64,000 nt of DNA from JBQTGK01 sp052400665 (GTDB lineage: Bacteria; Bacteroidota; Bacteroidia; Bacteroidales; Marinifilaceae). The stretch lies in assembly GCA_052400665.1 (NCBI GenBank), contig JBQTGK010000001.1. One strand, written 5' to 3'. This document shows, piece by piece, positions 10,325-19,166 of the stretch (position 1 is the stretch's first letter; each line of letters begins with the position of its first letter). A program made the translations under genes and the position numbers. A model generated the notes under the pieces. That model was not told the DNA's origin. It was given only the letters and a program-made list of their open reading frames with translations, and did no database searches.

Positions 10325-11551
10325 TCAATCCATGAGGTTTGAATAATCCTGATAAAGAAAATCATTATAAGGAAATCTTGCTGAATGAATTTCTCGAATT
10401 TCACCATAAACTTTGGCTCTAAACTCTTCGATATTTGCTTTTTCGATTGCCGAAATAAACAAACAAGGAGTTTCTCCTTTAGCAATCCACATTTGTTTTA
10501 ATTCCTCTAAACTATAATTTTCTCTTGTTTTAGGTAACAAATCATCCTCATCTTTTTTAACATAGGTGAATGCATCTATCTTATTAAAAACAAGGAATGT
10601 GGGTTTTTCTCTATTGTCTATTTCCGACATGGTTTCATTAACCACTTTAATATGATCTTCGAAATTAGGGTGAGAAATATCTACCACATGAAGAATAACA
10701 TCAGCTTCACGAACTTCATCTAATGTTGATTTAAACGATTCTACCAAATGATGAGGAAGCTTTCGAATAAATCCAACTGTATCTGCCAAAAGAAAAGGAA
10801 CATTTTGAATTACGACCTTGCGAACGGTAGTATCCAAAGTTGCAAATAGCTTATTCTCAGCAAAAACATCCGATTTGCTCAGCATATTCATAATCGTAGA
10901 TTTCCCAACATTTGTATAGCCTACGAGTGCTACGCGAACCAATTTTCCTCTATTTTTTCGCTGAGTCGCCTTTTGTTTGTCAATTTTCTTTAAATCAACC
11001 TTTAATTTGGCGATTTTATCCAAAATTATTCTTCGGTCGGTCTCAATTTGGGTCTCTCCAGGTCCTCTCATTCCAATACCACCACGTTGACGCTCAAGGT
11101 GAGTCCACATTCGCGTTAAACGAGGTAACATATATTGATATTGAGCTAACTCAACTTGAGTTTTTGCATGTGCTGTTTGAGCCCTACTGGCGAATATATC
11201 AAGAATCAGATTGGTTCTATCCAGCACTTTTCTTTCAAGCACACGTTCCACATTTCTTAATTGCGTTGGTGATAGTTCATCATCAAATATCACCAGTCCA
11301 ACCTCATCATTAGCTTCTAAATATTTTTTTATCTCATCCAGCTTACCTGCACCCACAAAGGTTTTAGGATTCGGATAATCTAATTTCTGAGTAAATTGCT
11401 TTACCGTTGTTGCCCCTGCTGTTAAGGCTAAGAAATCTAACTCTGCAAGATATTCATTTACTTCCTGCACAGTCATATTTTTCGATTGATCTATTACACC
11501 AATCAAAACAGCTTTTTCGGTTTCTTTTTTCGTAGTAAGGTAGTCTCCCAT
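10325..11551 (-). CDS. hflX: GTPase HflX
   Basis: HflX is a ribosome-binding GTPase that splits stalled or stressed ribosomes into subunits. The N-terminal HflX domain is present, with TFVGAGK at about residue 64 and the glycine-rich GGIGMRGPGETQIETDRR at 157-174. The G domain follows: G1 GYTNVGKST (211-219), G3 DTVGF (from 257) and G4 NKID (323-326). At 408 residues it is of typical length. The start MGDYLTTKK fits other Bacteroidetes homologues. It lies downstream of the tonB-like gene on the same strand, but a terminator between them suggests separate transcripts. Confidence 0.95.
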   Translation of the reverse strand: MGDYLTTKKETEKAVLIGVIDQSKNMTVQEVNEYLAELDFLALTAGATTVKQFTQKLDYPNPKTFVGAGKLDEIKKYLEANDEVGLVIFDDELSPTQLRNVERVLERKVLDRTNLILDIFASRAQTAHAKTQVELAQYQYMLPRLTRMWTHLERQRGGIGMRGPGETQIETDRRIILDKIAKLKVDLKKIDKQKATQRKNRGKLVRVALVGYTNVGKSTIMNMLSKSDVFAENKLFATLDTTVRKVVIQNVPFLLADTVGFIRKLPHHLVESFKSTLDEVREADVILHVVDISHPNFEDHIKVVNETMSEIDNREKPTFLVFNKIDAFTYVKKDEDDLLPKTRENYSLEELKQMWIAKGETPCLFISAIEKANIEEFRAKVYGEIREIHSARFPYNDFLYQDYSNLMD

Positions 11552-11618
11552 TTATTTATTTTAGGAAATTAAAAACTATCAACTTTCATTTTTTATTTAA
11601 ATTATTGAAAGTTAATTA

Positions 11619-11626
11619 CAAAAGTA
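11619..11626 (-). promoter_or_regulatory. Possible -7 element upstream of hflX
   Basis: On the minus strand the bases read TACTTTTG, matching TAnnTTTG, about 70 bases before the hflX start and just downstream of the preceding terminator. A correctly spaced -33 box is not evident. Confidence 0.4.
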
Positions 11627-11660
11627 AGCATTATTCCACAAAGCTTTTGCTACAGAGTAC

Positions 11661-11693
11661 AAAAAAAGAGGTCCTGAATAATTCAGAACCTCT
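11661..11693 (-). terminator. Intrinsic terminator after the TonB-like gene
   Basis: Read on the minus strand, AGAGGTTCTGAAT and ATTCAGGACCTCT pair (one mismatch) and are followed by seven T bases. It separates the TonB-like gene from hflX. Confidence 0.8.
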
Positions 11694-11716
11694 CTATATG
11701 GTAGTAAAAAATTAAT

Positions 11717-12400
11717 CTACTGTAACTGGAAGTTGATAGGTACTGTGTAAGATACTTTTACAGCTTTACCACGTTGCTTACCTGGCTTCCACTTAGGCAT
11801 CTTGTTTATTACACGAACCGCTTCCTTATCAAGAGATGGGTCAACTCCACGTACAACGCGAACTTGCTCTACTCCACCTACTTTATTTACTACAAAAGTA
11901 ACAAATACACGTCCGGTAATACCATTTTCCTGAGCGATAACCGGATATTTAATAGATTTCGCAATCCATTTTTGTAGTTCAAGTTGTCCTCCTGGAAATT
12001 CTGGCATATCTTCAACAATAACAAATACCTGAGCTTCATCTTCTTCTTCTTCTTCCTCTACAACTTGGATTTCAATTTCCTCGTCCATATCAGCATCAGA
12101 ATCTTCAATTTCTAACTCATCTTCAATTTCTTCATCGTTATCCACAATTTCCAAAACATCAGCTACTTTAGGTGCTGGTGGTGGTGGTGGTGGTGGCTTA
12201 ACAGGTTCTTGTCTGGTAACAGGAATCATCTCCTCTTCAGCCTCCATTTCTTGTTGATCTTCCAAACCTGTAGCTTCGCTTGAATCTACACGCCATTCAA
12301 ATGCAAGAAACACAAAGGCAAGAGTCAGTGCCAGACCAATCTCAAGAAAGAGACCTCTCTTATTTTCAAGATCTGCTTTAGGTGACTTCTTAACTTCCAT
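11717..12400 (-). CDS. TonB family energy transducer
   Basis: Links the inner-membrane proton-motive complex (ExbB/ExbD, not in this window) to outer-membrane TonB-dependent receptors such as the one at 60592-63144. One membrane anchor spans about residues 17-35. The periplasmic linker has seven consecutive prolines (69-75), then a strikingly acidic stretch (about 82-122) including a run of six glutamates. The C-terminal TonB domain (about 130-227) is typical: MPEFPGG, YPVIAQENGITGRVFV and a closing KVSYTVPINF. The acidic run comes from a GAA/GAG repeat and the proline run from a GGT-type repeat on the plus strand, both prone to length change. I cannot tell which receptor it serves. Confidence 0.92.
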   Translation of the reverse strand: MEVKKSPKADLENKRGLFLEIGLALTLAFVFLAFEWRVDSSEATGLEDQQEMEAEEEMIPVTRQEPVKPPPPPPPAPKVADVLEIVDNDEEIEDELEIEDSDADMDEEIEIQVVEEEEEEDEAQVFVIVEDMPEFPGGQLELQKWIAKSIKYPVIAQENGITGRVFVTFVVNKVGGVEQVRVVRGVDPSLDKEAVRVINKMPKWKPGKQRGKAVKVSYTVPINFQLQ

Positions 12401-12522
12401 AATTTTCTTTTAATTTTCTTTTAAATTCAGCGTTTAAAAGTAAGTAATTCAATTTTATAATCAAAATACTATACTTCTAAGAATTATTCGAGGCATAAAG
12501 ATATAAAAATAAAGGGCAAACA

Positions 12523-12544
12523 AATTTTTCAGAGCTGAAAAATT
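12523..12544. promoter_or_regulatory. 22-base palindrome, possible operator
   Basis: AATTTTTCAG (12523-12532) and CTGAAAAATT (12535-12544) are perfect inverted repeats separated by two bases. It lies about 120 bases upstream of the TonB-like gene start. No T run follows on either side in a terminator-like way beyond the arms themselves, and no gene ends nearby, so a protein-binding site is more likely than a terminator. The regulator is unknown. Confidence 0.45.
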
Positions 12545-12877
12545 GATTTTCAACACTTAAGTATGATAAATTATAAAGATAATTTGCTAAAAAACGGGGT
12601 GTTTTGAACAGCTATAAACCTACTGGAAATAAATCAACTATAAACTTAGTCCATTAAATTCTTTATAGCGATTCTAAATTAGAGATTTTAAAAAAATAAG
12701 AGTGAAAAATCCACATTGTCCGAACTCATCCTACCTATACACACACTATACATTGCTACCAATCAATTGTCTATTGACAAACAACTTTTCGAACTAAAAT
12801 AGATTCTTCACTCATAATTATAATACGTATAAATAAAAAAAATGTTCGCAAATTATTCATATAAAACTTGTATCTGT

Positions 12878-12907
12878 TTTGATATCATTTTTTTTACTCT
12901 ATATTTG
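12878..12907 (+). promoter_or_regulatory. Bacteroidetes-type promoter for tRNA-Ala
   Basis: TTTG at 12878-12881 is followed after 18 bases by TATATTTG at 12900-12907, the -33/-7 pair of the primary Bacteroidetes sigma factor. The same 18-base spacing occurs at both tRNA-Gln promoters in this window. Confidence 0.75.
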
Positions 12908-12969
12908 CAGGCAAAATAAAAATATCCATCATTCTGATTTATACAGAAATAGATATTTTTAAAATAGTA

Positions 12970-13043
12970 GGGGGGTTAGCTCAGTTGGCTAGAGCGTTTG
13001 ACTGGCAGTCAAAAGGTCGTCGGTTCGATTCCGATACTCTCCA
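12970..13043 (+). tRNA. tRNA-Ala (anticodon GGC)
   Basis: A full cloverleaf can be drawn: acceptor GGGGGGT pairs with ACTCTCC, the D arm is GCTC...GAGC, the anticodon stem TTTGA/TCAAA encloses the loop CTGGCAG with anticodon GGC, and the T arm contains GTTCGATTC. The G3:U70 wobble pair, the alanine identity element, is present. The discriminator is A at 13043; the following bases are CCC, so the CCA end is not encoded. Confidence 0.93.
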
Positions 13044-13056
13044 CCCTCAAATCTAG

Positions 13057-13092
13057 GCGGTTATGGCACTTGTGCTGTAGCCGCTTTTTTTT
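13057..13092 (+). terminator. Terminator after tRNA-Ala
   Basis: A long stem formed by GCGGTTATGGCAC and GTGCTGTAGCCGC, with some G:T pairs, is followed by eight T bases. Confidence 0.85.
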
Positions 13093-13476
13093 ATTTGTAT
13101 CAACAAAAACTCTAACAATTACTACTTGGCATTTAATAAAATAATAAATTTCCATTTAGTAGTTTCTTTTTTGGCCTAATGATATAGGGCTTCTATTATA
13201 TTCTTTCCCAATATTTCTTTCCCAAAAAATCTTATTTTCAGGAAGATGCATTACAGAAATATTTAAGGCACATTGTTAGCTTTAGCAATGCTAATTATAG
13301 AGATAGTTGTATTATAAACTTCACGCCTAAGATGATATTTTACAAGTCTTTAAGCTCAATAATATTGCAATAGTTTTTTATAATCTATCTGAAAAAGCAC
13401 AATTTACCCTAGACTTTAACCTTCTTTAACATCTTTTAAATACTCAATCTGTAAAGAATCCATACATTTGTAGTGT
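13093..13476. other. Intergenic region without recognised gene
   Basis: About 380 AT-rich bases between the tRNA-Ala terminator and the candidate small RNA. I see no convincing coding frame, tRNA or repeat; the only notable element is the -7-like TACATTTG at 13463-13470. Confidence 0.5.
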
Positions 13477-13552
13477 CCTTTCCGAAAGGATTAGGTTTTC
13501 ATAGATTAAAATGGGTTAGAGTAAAGTCCGGGGTGGTTCCCGGACTTTTTTA
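13477..13552 (+). ncRNA. Candidate small RNA with its own promoter and terminator
   Basis: TACATTTG at 13463-13470 fits the Bacteroidetes -7 element and predicts a start near 13477. A short hairpin (TCCTTTCCGAAAGGA, 13476-13490) follows, then about 35 unpaired bases. The segment ends in a strong terminator: GTCCGGG (13526-13532) and CCCGGAC (13539-13545) followed by six T bases. No protein gene precedes this terminator on the plus strand, and the next gene (ending 13556) is convergent, with no equivalent T run on its strand. A short RNA of about 75 bases is the simplest reading. I do not recognise the family, and there is no clear -33 box. Confidence 0.45.
13524..13552 (+). terminator. Plus-strand intrinsic terminator
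   Basis: A seven-pair GC-rich stem with a six-base loop, then TTTTTTATTT. It is oriented for plus-strand transcription, although the nearest annotated plus-strand gene is the tRNA 480 bases upstream, which has its own terminator. Confidence 0.8.
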
Positions 13553-13555
13553 TTT

Positions 13556-15778
13556 CTAGTCGATTGATTTCTGACTATTTGCATTAATAAACAAAACATT
13601 TCCAATCTCGCTATATCCTTTAAACAATTCCGATTTTTCATGTTTTAATGTTTCTCCCCTAAATCCAAGAATTGTTAATCCGGCATTAGCCGATTTTTTA
13701 TTAATAATTTGCCGAGGAGGGATATCTTCCTGTTCCAGAATAATTTCGATATTAGAATTTGAAATTGGTAACCTCCCGGATATAACAAGTTTATCAAGTT
13801 GTTCTCGTGTTTCAATAGCCTGATTTTTTTTACAGATACTAAATATTTTTATATCAGCTTTTCTCCAATCGGGATGTCCTCCAATTATAAAACTCAGCAA
13901 TATCATTAAATTAGCATTGTCGGTATCCGATGACTTTATCCAGACATGAATATTATTTTTATAATTAAATTTTCGCTGCGAACTTCCCAAAATACAAAAA
14001 TCGAAATTTCCTGATCTTGCCAAAGAGTAATTTTCAATAATTACATCTAATTTTCCGGGATTCTCTTTATCAAACTCGAAAATAACCATATTATTCTCCA
14101 TACCAGCAATTCCGGGTAACTGTATTGCCTGAGCAATTGCAGAAGTATAGGAAGGTGAAATAATGGTATCTACATATACATGATTTTCAATTTTATCAAA
14201 CCCATTTATTAATCGATCTAATTCTTCCTTCGATTGCTGATATGTAGCTGTAGAATAATAACCTTCGATGCGATGAAGGTAAGTACCAAAACCATATTTA
14301 TAGGAAATCCAATTTAGTAATTTAAAAGCTGTATCACGCTCAAAAGAATCTTTAGAAATACAAATGGCACTAGGTCGCCACTCGCGCACTTTTCTTTTAC
14401 CTGCTTTTTGCAAAAATACCTGCATATTTCTGTTGAACTGATAAAGCGAATTTAGAAATATAGATTCTAAACCATTTCGGTGTTTATGATAACGGTTAAT
14501 AAACAAATAAATGAAAGACATTAAGACAACTGCTCCAAATGCATATAAGGTGTTAATTTTAAACATCACCCAAATAGAAATAAAAAATCCGATAAGAGAC
14601 AAAAACCATTTGGATTTAAATGATGGTCGATAACTAGGTGAAGAGCCAAAGTGATTCAAAAAAGAAATCAAACAAAGCGCACCATAAGTAAGCATAAAAA
14701 ACATAGAGATAATTTCGGCCACCGCATTTACATCGCCCAACAACACAAATACCATAGCAATAGCACAAGTAATTAGAGAAGAGTTAAAAGGTTCGCTATC
14801 AGAATCTCTTCCTTTTGCCAACCATTGATTTAAACGTTTTGAAGGAAACGAATTATCGATAGATAAAGCCTGAAGGGTTCGTGGTGCTACCATTACCGAT
14901 CCCAAAGCCGATGAAATTGTAGAAGCAGCTAATCCTAATGGAATAATGATTGCTCCTCCAAGTGCAATTTTAGACATAATTAGTTGATTCTCGACCAAAT
15001 CGATACTACTAACCGAAGCTGCAAGTTTATACACAATAAAAAAGTAGATAATCATTCCTATTAAAGTTGCACTAGCAGTTCCAAGAGGAATAGATTTCGA
15101 AGGGTTTTTTAAATCTCCAGATAAGCCAACTCCTGCGGTCATTCCGGTAAAAGCAGGAAATATTATTGCAAAAACAACAAAAAAGTTATCTGTATTTCGA
15201 AAATCGGCATTCCATAAATTAAAATCACTCATACTGGAATATTCTGTTTTCCCTAGAAAAAACAGCAGTAAGGATAAAAATAAAATGGCAACCACAAAAT
15301 AAAGTGCCTTAACCCCTAAATTGGCACCTTTTTTTAAAATTAATGCCGATAAAACTAACATGGCAGGCACACTAACCACCTGACGTGGCAAATTATATCC
15401 ATATATTTCTTTAACCCAATTAAAAACTGGTTCGAAAGCTTCGGTAAAAGCAATAACATAAAAAGCTACACTTATGGCTTGCGACATAAACAGGGCTAAC
15501 CCTATGGTAGCACCAATATTTAAACCAAACGATCGGGAAATAATAAAATACTCACCTCCACCCTCTACCCTTTTATTTGTAGCTATCTCGGATATGGCAA
15601 ATGCTGTAGGAATTGTAACTGCATGCCCAAGCAGAATAACACATATTACACCCCAAAAACCTAATGTACCAACCGCATATCCAAAGCGCAAAAATAAAAT
15701 TGCTCCTAATATTGTGGATATAGCTGTGAAAAATACTGGTGCCGTACCAAATTTTCGCTTTGTAGATTCTAATGACAT
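13556..15778 (-). CDS. APC-superfamily permease, cation-chloride-cotransporter-like
   Basis: A 740-residue membrane transporter. The first ~410 residues contain about 12 hydrophobic segments and start with GTAPVFFTAISTILGAILFL, the TM1 region typical of SLC12-like (Na/K/Cl cotransporter) and amino-acid permease families of the APC superfamily. GGEYFIISRSFG and SKSIPLGT match conserved loops. The last ~310 residues are a soluble cytoplasmic domain, as in SLC12-type proteins. The substrate cannot be read from sequence: ion-chloride cotransport or amino acids are both possible. It is transcribed divergently from the flippase-like gene at 16005 and has no operon partner. Confidence 0.82.
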   Translation of the reverse strand: MSLESTKRKFGTAPVFFTAISTILGAILFLRFGYAVGTLGFWGVICVILLGHAVTIPTAFAISEIATNKRVEGGGEYFIISRSFGLNIGATIGLALFMSQAISVAFYVIAFTEAFEPVFNWVKEIYGYNLPRQVVSVPAMLVLSALILKKGANLGVKALYFVVAILFLSLLLFFLGKTEYSSMSDFNLWNADFRNTDNFFVVFAIIFPAFTGMTAGVGLSGDLKNPSKSIPLGTASATLIGMIIYFFIVYKLAASVSSIDLVENQLIMSKIALGGAIIIPLGLAASTISSALGSVMVAPRTLQALSIDNSFPSKRLNQWLAKGRDSDSEPFNSSLITCAIAMVFVLLGDVNAVAEIISMFFMLTYGALCLISFLNHFGSSPSYRPSFKSKWFLSLIGFFISIWVMFKINTLYAFGAVVLMSFIYLFINRYHKHRNGLESIFLNSLYQFNRNMQVFLQKAGKRKVREWRPSAICISKDSFERDTAFKLLNWISYKYGFGTYLHRIEGYYSTATYQQSKEELDRLINGFDKIENHVYVDTIISPSYTSAIAQAIQLPGIAGMENNMVIFEFDKENPGKLDVIIENYSLARSGNFDFCILGSSQRKFNYKNNIHVWIKSSDTDNANLMILLSFIIGGHPDWRKADIKIFSICKKNQAIETREQLDKLVISGRLPISNSNIEIILEQEDIPPRQIINKKSANAGLTILGFRGETLKHEKSELFKGYSEIGNVLFINANSQKSID

Positions 15779-16004
15779 AGTTTGCCTATTGATTAATGGT
15801 CTATTAAAAATAGGAAAAATCAGTTTATTAATTGGTTTTTAATATTGATAAAATCCTATCTCGAAGTAAATCTGACAAAAATTAAATGCTGATACATAAT
15901 AGATCAATATCTTAGTACTTTTATACTTTTTTAACAATCACTATACCTAAACATTTTAATTTACACTTTTTATTTGTGTAATTTTAGTTAGTTAAAACTT
16001 AAAA

Positions 16005-17069
16005 ATGAGTAAAAAAACACCAGCCAGCCCAAAGAAACTACTGCATGGCGTGCGCCCAAGCAGAATCATCTATCCAATACTTTTTGGTTTAGCTGTAGTT
16101 ATTTACATGCTTACAAAAGAGGTAGATGAAAATACTTTTTCGATGATTGAGTTTACATGGTATTCGGCTTTTTACTTGTTTCTGGCTCTTATTATGATGG
16201 GAATTCGTGATTTGGGATATATTGCAAGACTTAGAATTTTAACTGAGAGAAAATTCTCCTGGACAAAATCGTTTCGTATTATTATGCTATGGGAATTTAC
16301 CTCTGCCGTTACTCCTTCAGCCATTGGAGGAACATCAGTTGCCATTTTATACCTAAACAAGGAAGGATTAAAAGTGGGTAGAAGTTCGGCGGTAGTAATG
16401 TCAACCTCCTTTCTCGATGAGTTGTATTTTATCATCATGTTTCCACTCCTAATTCTACTTTTAGATGTTCAGCAATTATTCATGATAAACCCAGAAGAAA
16501 ATTCATTATGGCTAAATCCTCTTTTGTATTTCGCGTTAGGCGGATATTTCCTAAAACTAGTATATTTAATCGTATTAACTTATGGCTTATTTAAAAATCC
16601 GCGAGGATTAAAATGGTTACTCCTGTGGATATTTAAATTGCCCGTACTAAGGAAATGGAAACATGGCGCAAACAAAGCAGGAAGCGACATCATAGAGAGT
16701 TCTAAAGAACTAAGAACAAAACCATTTTTATTTTGGTTTAAAGCCTTTATGGCTACATTTTGGTCGTGGACAGCCAGATATTGGGTCGTAAATGCTATGT
16801 TACTTGCTTTTCTGTTTCAAGGCTATGAACTCTCTGAACACATTATGATTTTTGCCCGACAACTGGTTATGTGGATCATGATGCTGGTAAGTCCAACCCC
16901 GGGTGGAAGTGGATTCTCAGAATGGGTATTTACTAAATATCTTGGTGATTTTTTACCAACTACAGGTTTAGCTGCTAGCATGGCACTTATTTGGCGTCTT
17001 ATATCTTATTATCCTTACTTGTTTATTGGTGTTTACCTGCTTCCCCGCTGGATTAAAAAGAATTTCTAA
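16005..17069 (+). CDS. Lysylphosphatidylglycerol synthase TM-region / flippase-like membrane protein
   Basis: A 354-residue multi-pass inner-membrane protein of the UPF0104/YbhN group, related to the flippase half of MprF. About eight hydrophobic segments are seen. Family landmarks are TPSAIGGTSVAILYL near residue 105 and SPTPGGSGFSEW near residue 300; the PTPGG(S/A)G motif is diagnostic. There is no synthase domain attached, so a lipid or polyprenol-linked substrate is expected, but which one is unknown. Downstream, CAATATTT and AAATATTG (17096-17114) form a small perfect hairpin without a T run. Confidence 0.85.
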   Translation: MSKKTPASPKKLLHGVRPSRIIYPILFGLAVVIYMLTKEVDENTFSMIEFTWYSAFYLFLALIMMGIRDLGYIARLRILTERKFSWTKSFRIIMLWEFTSAVTPSAIGGTSVAILYLNKEGLKVGRSSAVVMSTSFLDELYFIIMFPLLILLLDVQQLFMINPEENSLWLNPLLYFALGGYFLKLVYLIVLTYGLFKNPRGLKWLLLWIFKLPVLRKWKHGANKAGSDIIESSKELRTKPFLFWFKAFMATFWSWTARYWVVNAMLLAFLFQGYELSEHIMIFARQLVMWIMMLVSPTPGGSGFSEWVFTKYLGDFLPTTGLAASMALIWRLISYYPYLFIGVYLLPRWIKKNF

Positions 17070-17240
17070 TTTTCAGCAATTAAACTTTTAAGCAACAATA
17101 TTTTAGAAATATTGACACAAGAAAAAGTGAGTTTCATCAAAACTTTTATATAGTATATCATAATAACCTAAGAACTGTCAAACAAAGAATGTAACTTGCT
17201 ATTGTTTAAAAATTCGTAAAATATAAAAAAAGATATAGTT

Positions 17241-19112
17241 ATGAAGAAACATTTACTTTTGTTAAGCATGTTTTTGCTTGTTATTTATTCCTGTTCAGAC
17301 GATAATGACAATGATTTACAGCAAGAACAAACAGATAAAATTAATTCTGCAATTAAAATTAACAATAATTCTGCCGATTTAAGTTCCAGAGTGAACTATA
17401 CCGACAAACGAGTAATTGTTAATAATTTACCTGAAGGATCTACAAAATCAGTAAAAGCAAGTCCGGATATTGACTTGACAAAAAATTACGACTTTAAATT
17501 AAAAGCCGAGGTTGACGCTCCTAAGGTTGACGGAGAATATGTACAAGCAACACATGTTAAAATTATTGATAACATGGCATTTGTATCCTATAACACAAAA
17601 GGACCTGAGTATAATGGTGGTGTTGATGTATTTAATATTACCGACGAAAGCAATCCTGTTTTACAAGCGCAAGCTCTAATTTCTGATATTGATGTTAGTG
17701 CTGTTGACTACTATGACGGAAAATTATATTTAGCAGGAGCTGTAGATCCTGAATCAGCAGGATATGTTTACAACTCTCCAGCAATTTTATTACAGGTTGA
17801 AATGAGTAATTCTGGTCAGTTCCTAGCGGTTACAGATACTTATGATATTCCTTCTTATGTGGCAACAGATGTTGAAGTAGACGAAAACTACATTTATGTT
17901 ACAAGTGGTTCTAACGGTACATTAACTGTATTAGATCATGATTTAAAACTAGTAAACGAAACAGTTGTTAACGACGCTAGATCTTTAAGTCTAAATAGTG
18001 ATAATGTTTACGTTTTAGAAGGTGCAACACCTCAAATTCAATCATTTGCAAAAACAGATTTTTCAGTTCAAACTCCTATTTCAGTTAATGGACCGGTAAC
18101 TATCGAGTCGAAAACTGAAATTGATGTAAACGATGAATACATATTAGCTGCTTTAAACGAAGGCGGTTTAGATATCAGACAGTTAGATGGTGAATTAAAA
18201 GAACATATCGAAAGACCTGTAACACCTGAAGATGGCCTTGATGAAGACTACGTAACCAACTCAGTTGCTTTAAACGAAGAACTTTTACTTATTGGTAATG
18301 GTGGTGCTGGTTTATATGTGGGAGCTATGATAGAGGAAGATAATGATAATGTAACTCTCTTGGGTAGCATGGATTTTAAATCATCGGTTAACTTTGTTGA
18401 ATCAAGAGACAATTACATTTTTGTAGCTGCCGGAACTGGTGGATTAAAAATCTTAACCATAGAAATTAACGAAGGTGTACCTGAAGATATTATTCCTACT
18501 AAACCTTGCGAAACATTAGTTGATAATATTATTGGAATGTTTCCTGCCGGAAAAAATAATATTGAAGCACATCCAGACTTATTTGCAGATGGAAACAATC
18601 TGATTTTACGATTAATTAAAGAATCGCCTGTTTATTTAACCTTTATTGATGAAGGTGCTGGCTGGAGAAATTCATTAGCTTATTATACCTACAATGCTTC
18701 AACACCACCAACAAGCCTTGACGATGTTGAATTACACATGCTTTTCCCTAATGTTTCGAAAGAAGGAGAAGGTGGAGGACTTACTTCGGGAGACCGTGTT
18801 CAACTTGGCGACGAAGCATTCCCAGAAAATACAGTTATAGGATTCTGTCTAACAGCACAAGGATGGAAAAATGGTGCTACTACCGATGGTGTTTACAGCC
18901 ACTACACTAACGTAGAGTGGAATGAAAATAACAACCAACAACATGTATTATTTATAGAAGATCAGTGTAAGGACATAGTTCTTTGTTTTGAAGATGTACA
19001 ATTACCAGGTGGCGATAAAGACATTAACGACATAATATTTACTGTTACCGATAATTCTGAAAACAACCTAGTTGCAACAGCATTTGACACAGAAAATATC
19101 ATTGTAAAATAA
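17241..19112 (+). CDS. Cell-surface lipoprotein with propeller-like repeats and DUF4114 domain
   Basis: A 623-residue secreted protein. It starts with a lipoprotein signal ending LVIYSC, with Cys18 followed by an acidic SDDNDND stretch that resembles the Bacteroidetes lipoprotein export signal for the outer surface. The middle (about 75-410) has repeated strands such as VKIIDNMAFVSY, VEVDENYIYVTSG and VESRDNYIFVAAG, which look like LVIVD-type beta-propeller blades. The C-terminal ~200 residues contain CFEDVQLPGGDKDINDIIF, the DUF4114 signature, possibly Ca-binding given its Asp clusters. No neighbours suggest a pathway. The role is unknown. Confidence 0.8.
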   Translation: MKKHLLLLSMFLLVIYSCSDDNDNDLQQEQTDKINSAIKINNNSADLSSRVNYTDKRVIVNNLPEGSTKSVKASPDIDLTKNYDFKLKAEVDAPKVDGEYVQATHVKIIDNMAFVSYNTKGPEYNGGVDVFNITDESNPVLQAQALISDIDVSAVDYYDGKLYLAGAVDPESAGYVYNSPAILLQVEMSNSGQFLAVTDTYDIPSYVATDVEVDENYIYVTSGSNGTLTVLDHDLKLVNETVVNDARSLSLNSDNVYVLEGATPQIQSFAKTDFSVQTPISVNGPVTIESKTEIDVNDEYILAALNEGGLDIRQLDGELKEHIERPVTPEDGLDEDYVTNSVALNEELLLIGNGGAGLYVGAMIEEDNDNVTLLGSMDFKSSVNFVESRDNYIFVAAGTGGLKILTIEINEGVPEDIIPTKPCETLVDNIIGMFPAGKNNIEAHPDLFADGNNLILRLIKESPVYLTFIDEGAGWRNSLAYYTYNASTPPTSLDDVELHMLFPNVSKEGEGGGLTSGDRVQLGDEAFPENTVIGFCLTAQGWKNGATTDGVYSHYTNVEWNENNNQQHVLFIEDQCKDIVLCFEDVQLPGGDKDINDIIFTVTDNSENNLVATAFDTENIIVK

Positions 19113-19128
19113 GATAAACTACTTTTTT

Positions 19129-19166
19129 AAAAAGTGTTATTTCAAATTGAAATAACACTTTTTTTT
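19129..19166. terminator. Bidirectional terminator between convergent genes
   Basis: AGTGTTATTTCAA (19133-19145) and TTGAAATAACACT (19147-19159) form a long near-perfect palindrome flanked by A bases on the left and T bases on the right, so it can stop transcription from both sides. Confidence 0.88.

Larger units (their letters stand above)
12401..12969. other. Intergenic region with a palindrome and a tRNA promoter
   Basis: 569 bases between the TonB-like gene and tRNA-Ala. I see no convincing protein gene on either strand. It holds the 22-base palindrome at 12523-12544 and the tRNA promoter at 12878-12907; the rest is AT-rich and featureless to me. Confidence 0.6.

Noticed and set aside
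10912..11313. 133-codon plus-strand frame inside hflX
   Set aside because: It is antisense to the strongly conserved HflX core and its product has no domain-like features.
13520..13535. AGAGTAAAGTCCGGG resembles conserved region I of RNase P RNA
   Set aside because: Only this one short match is present; the other conserved regions of RNase P RNA are absent and the bases form the stem of a terminator.
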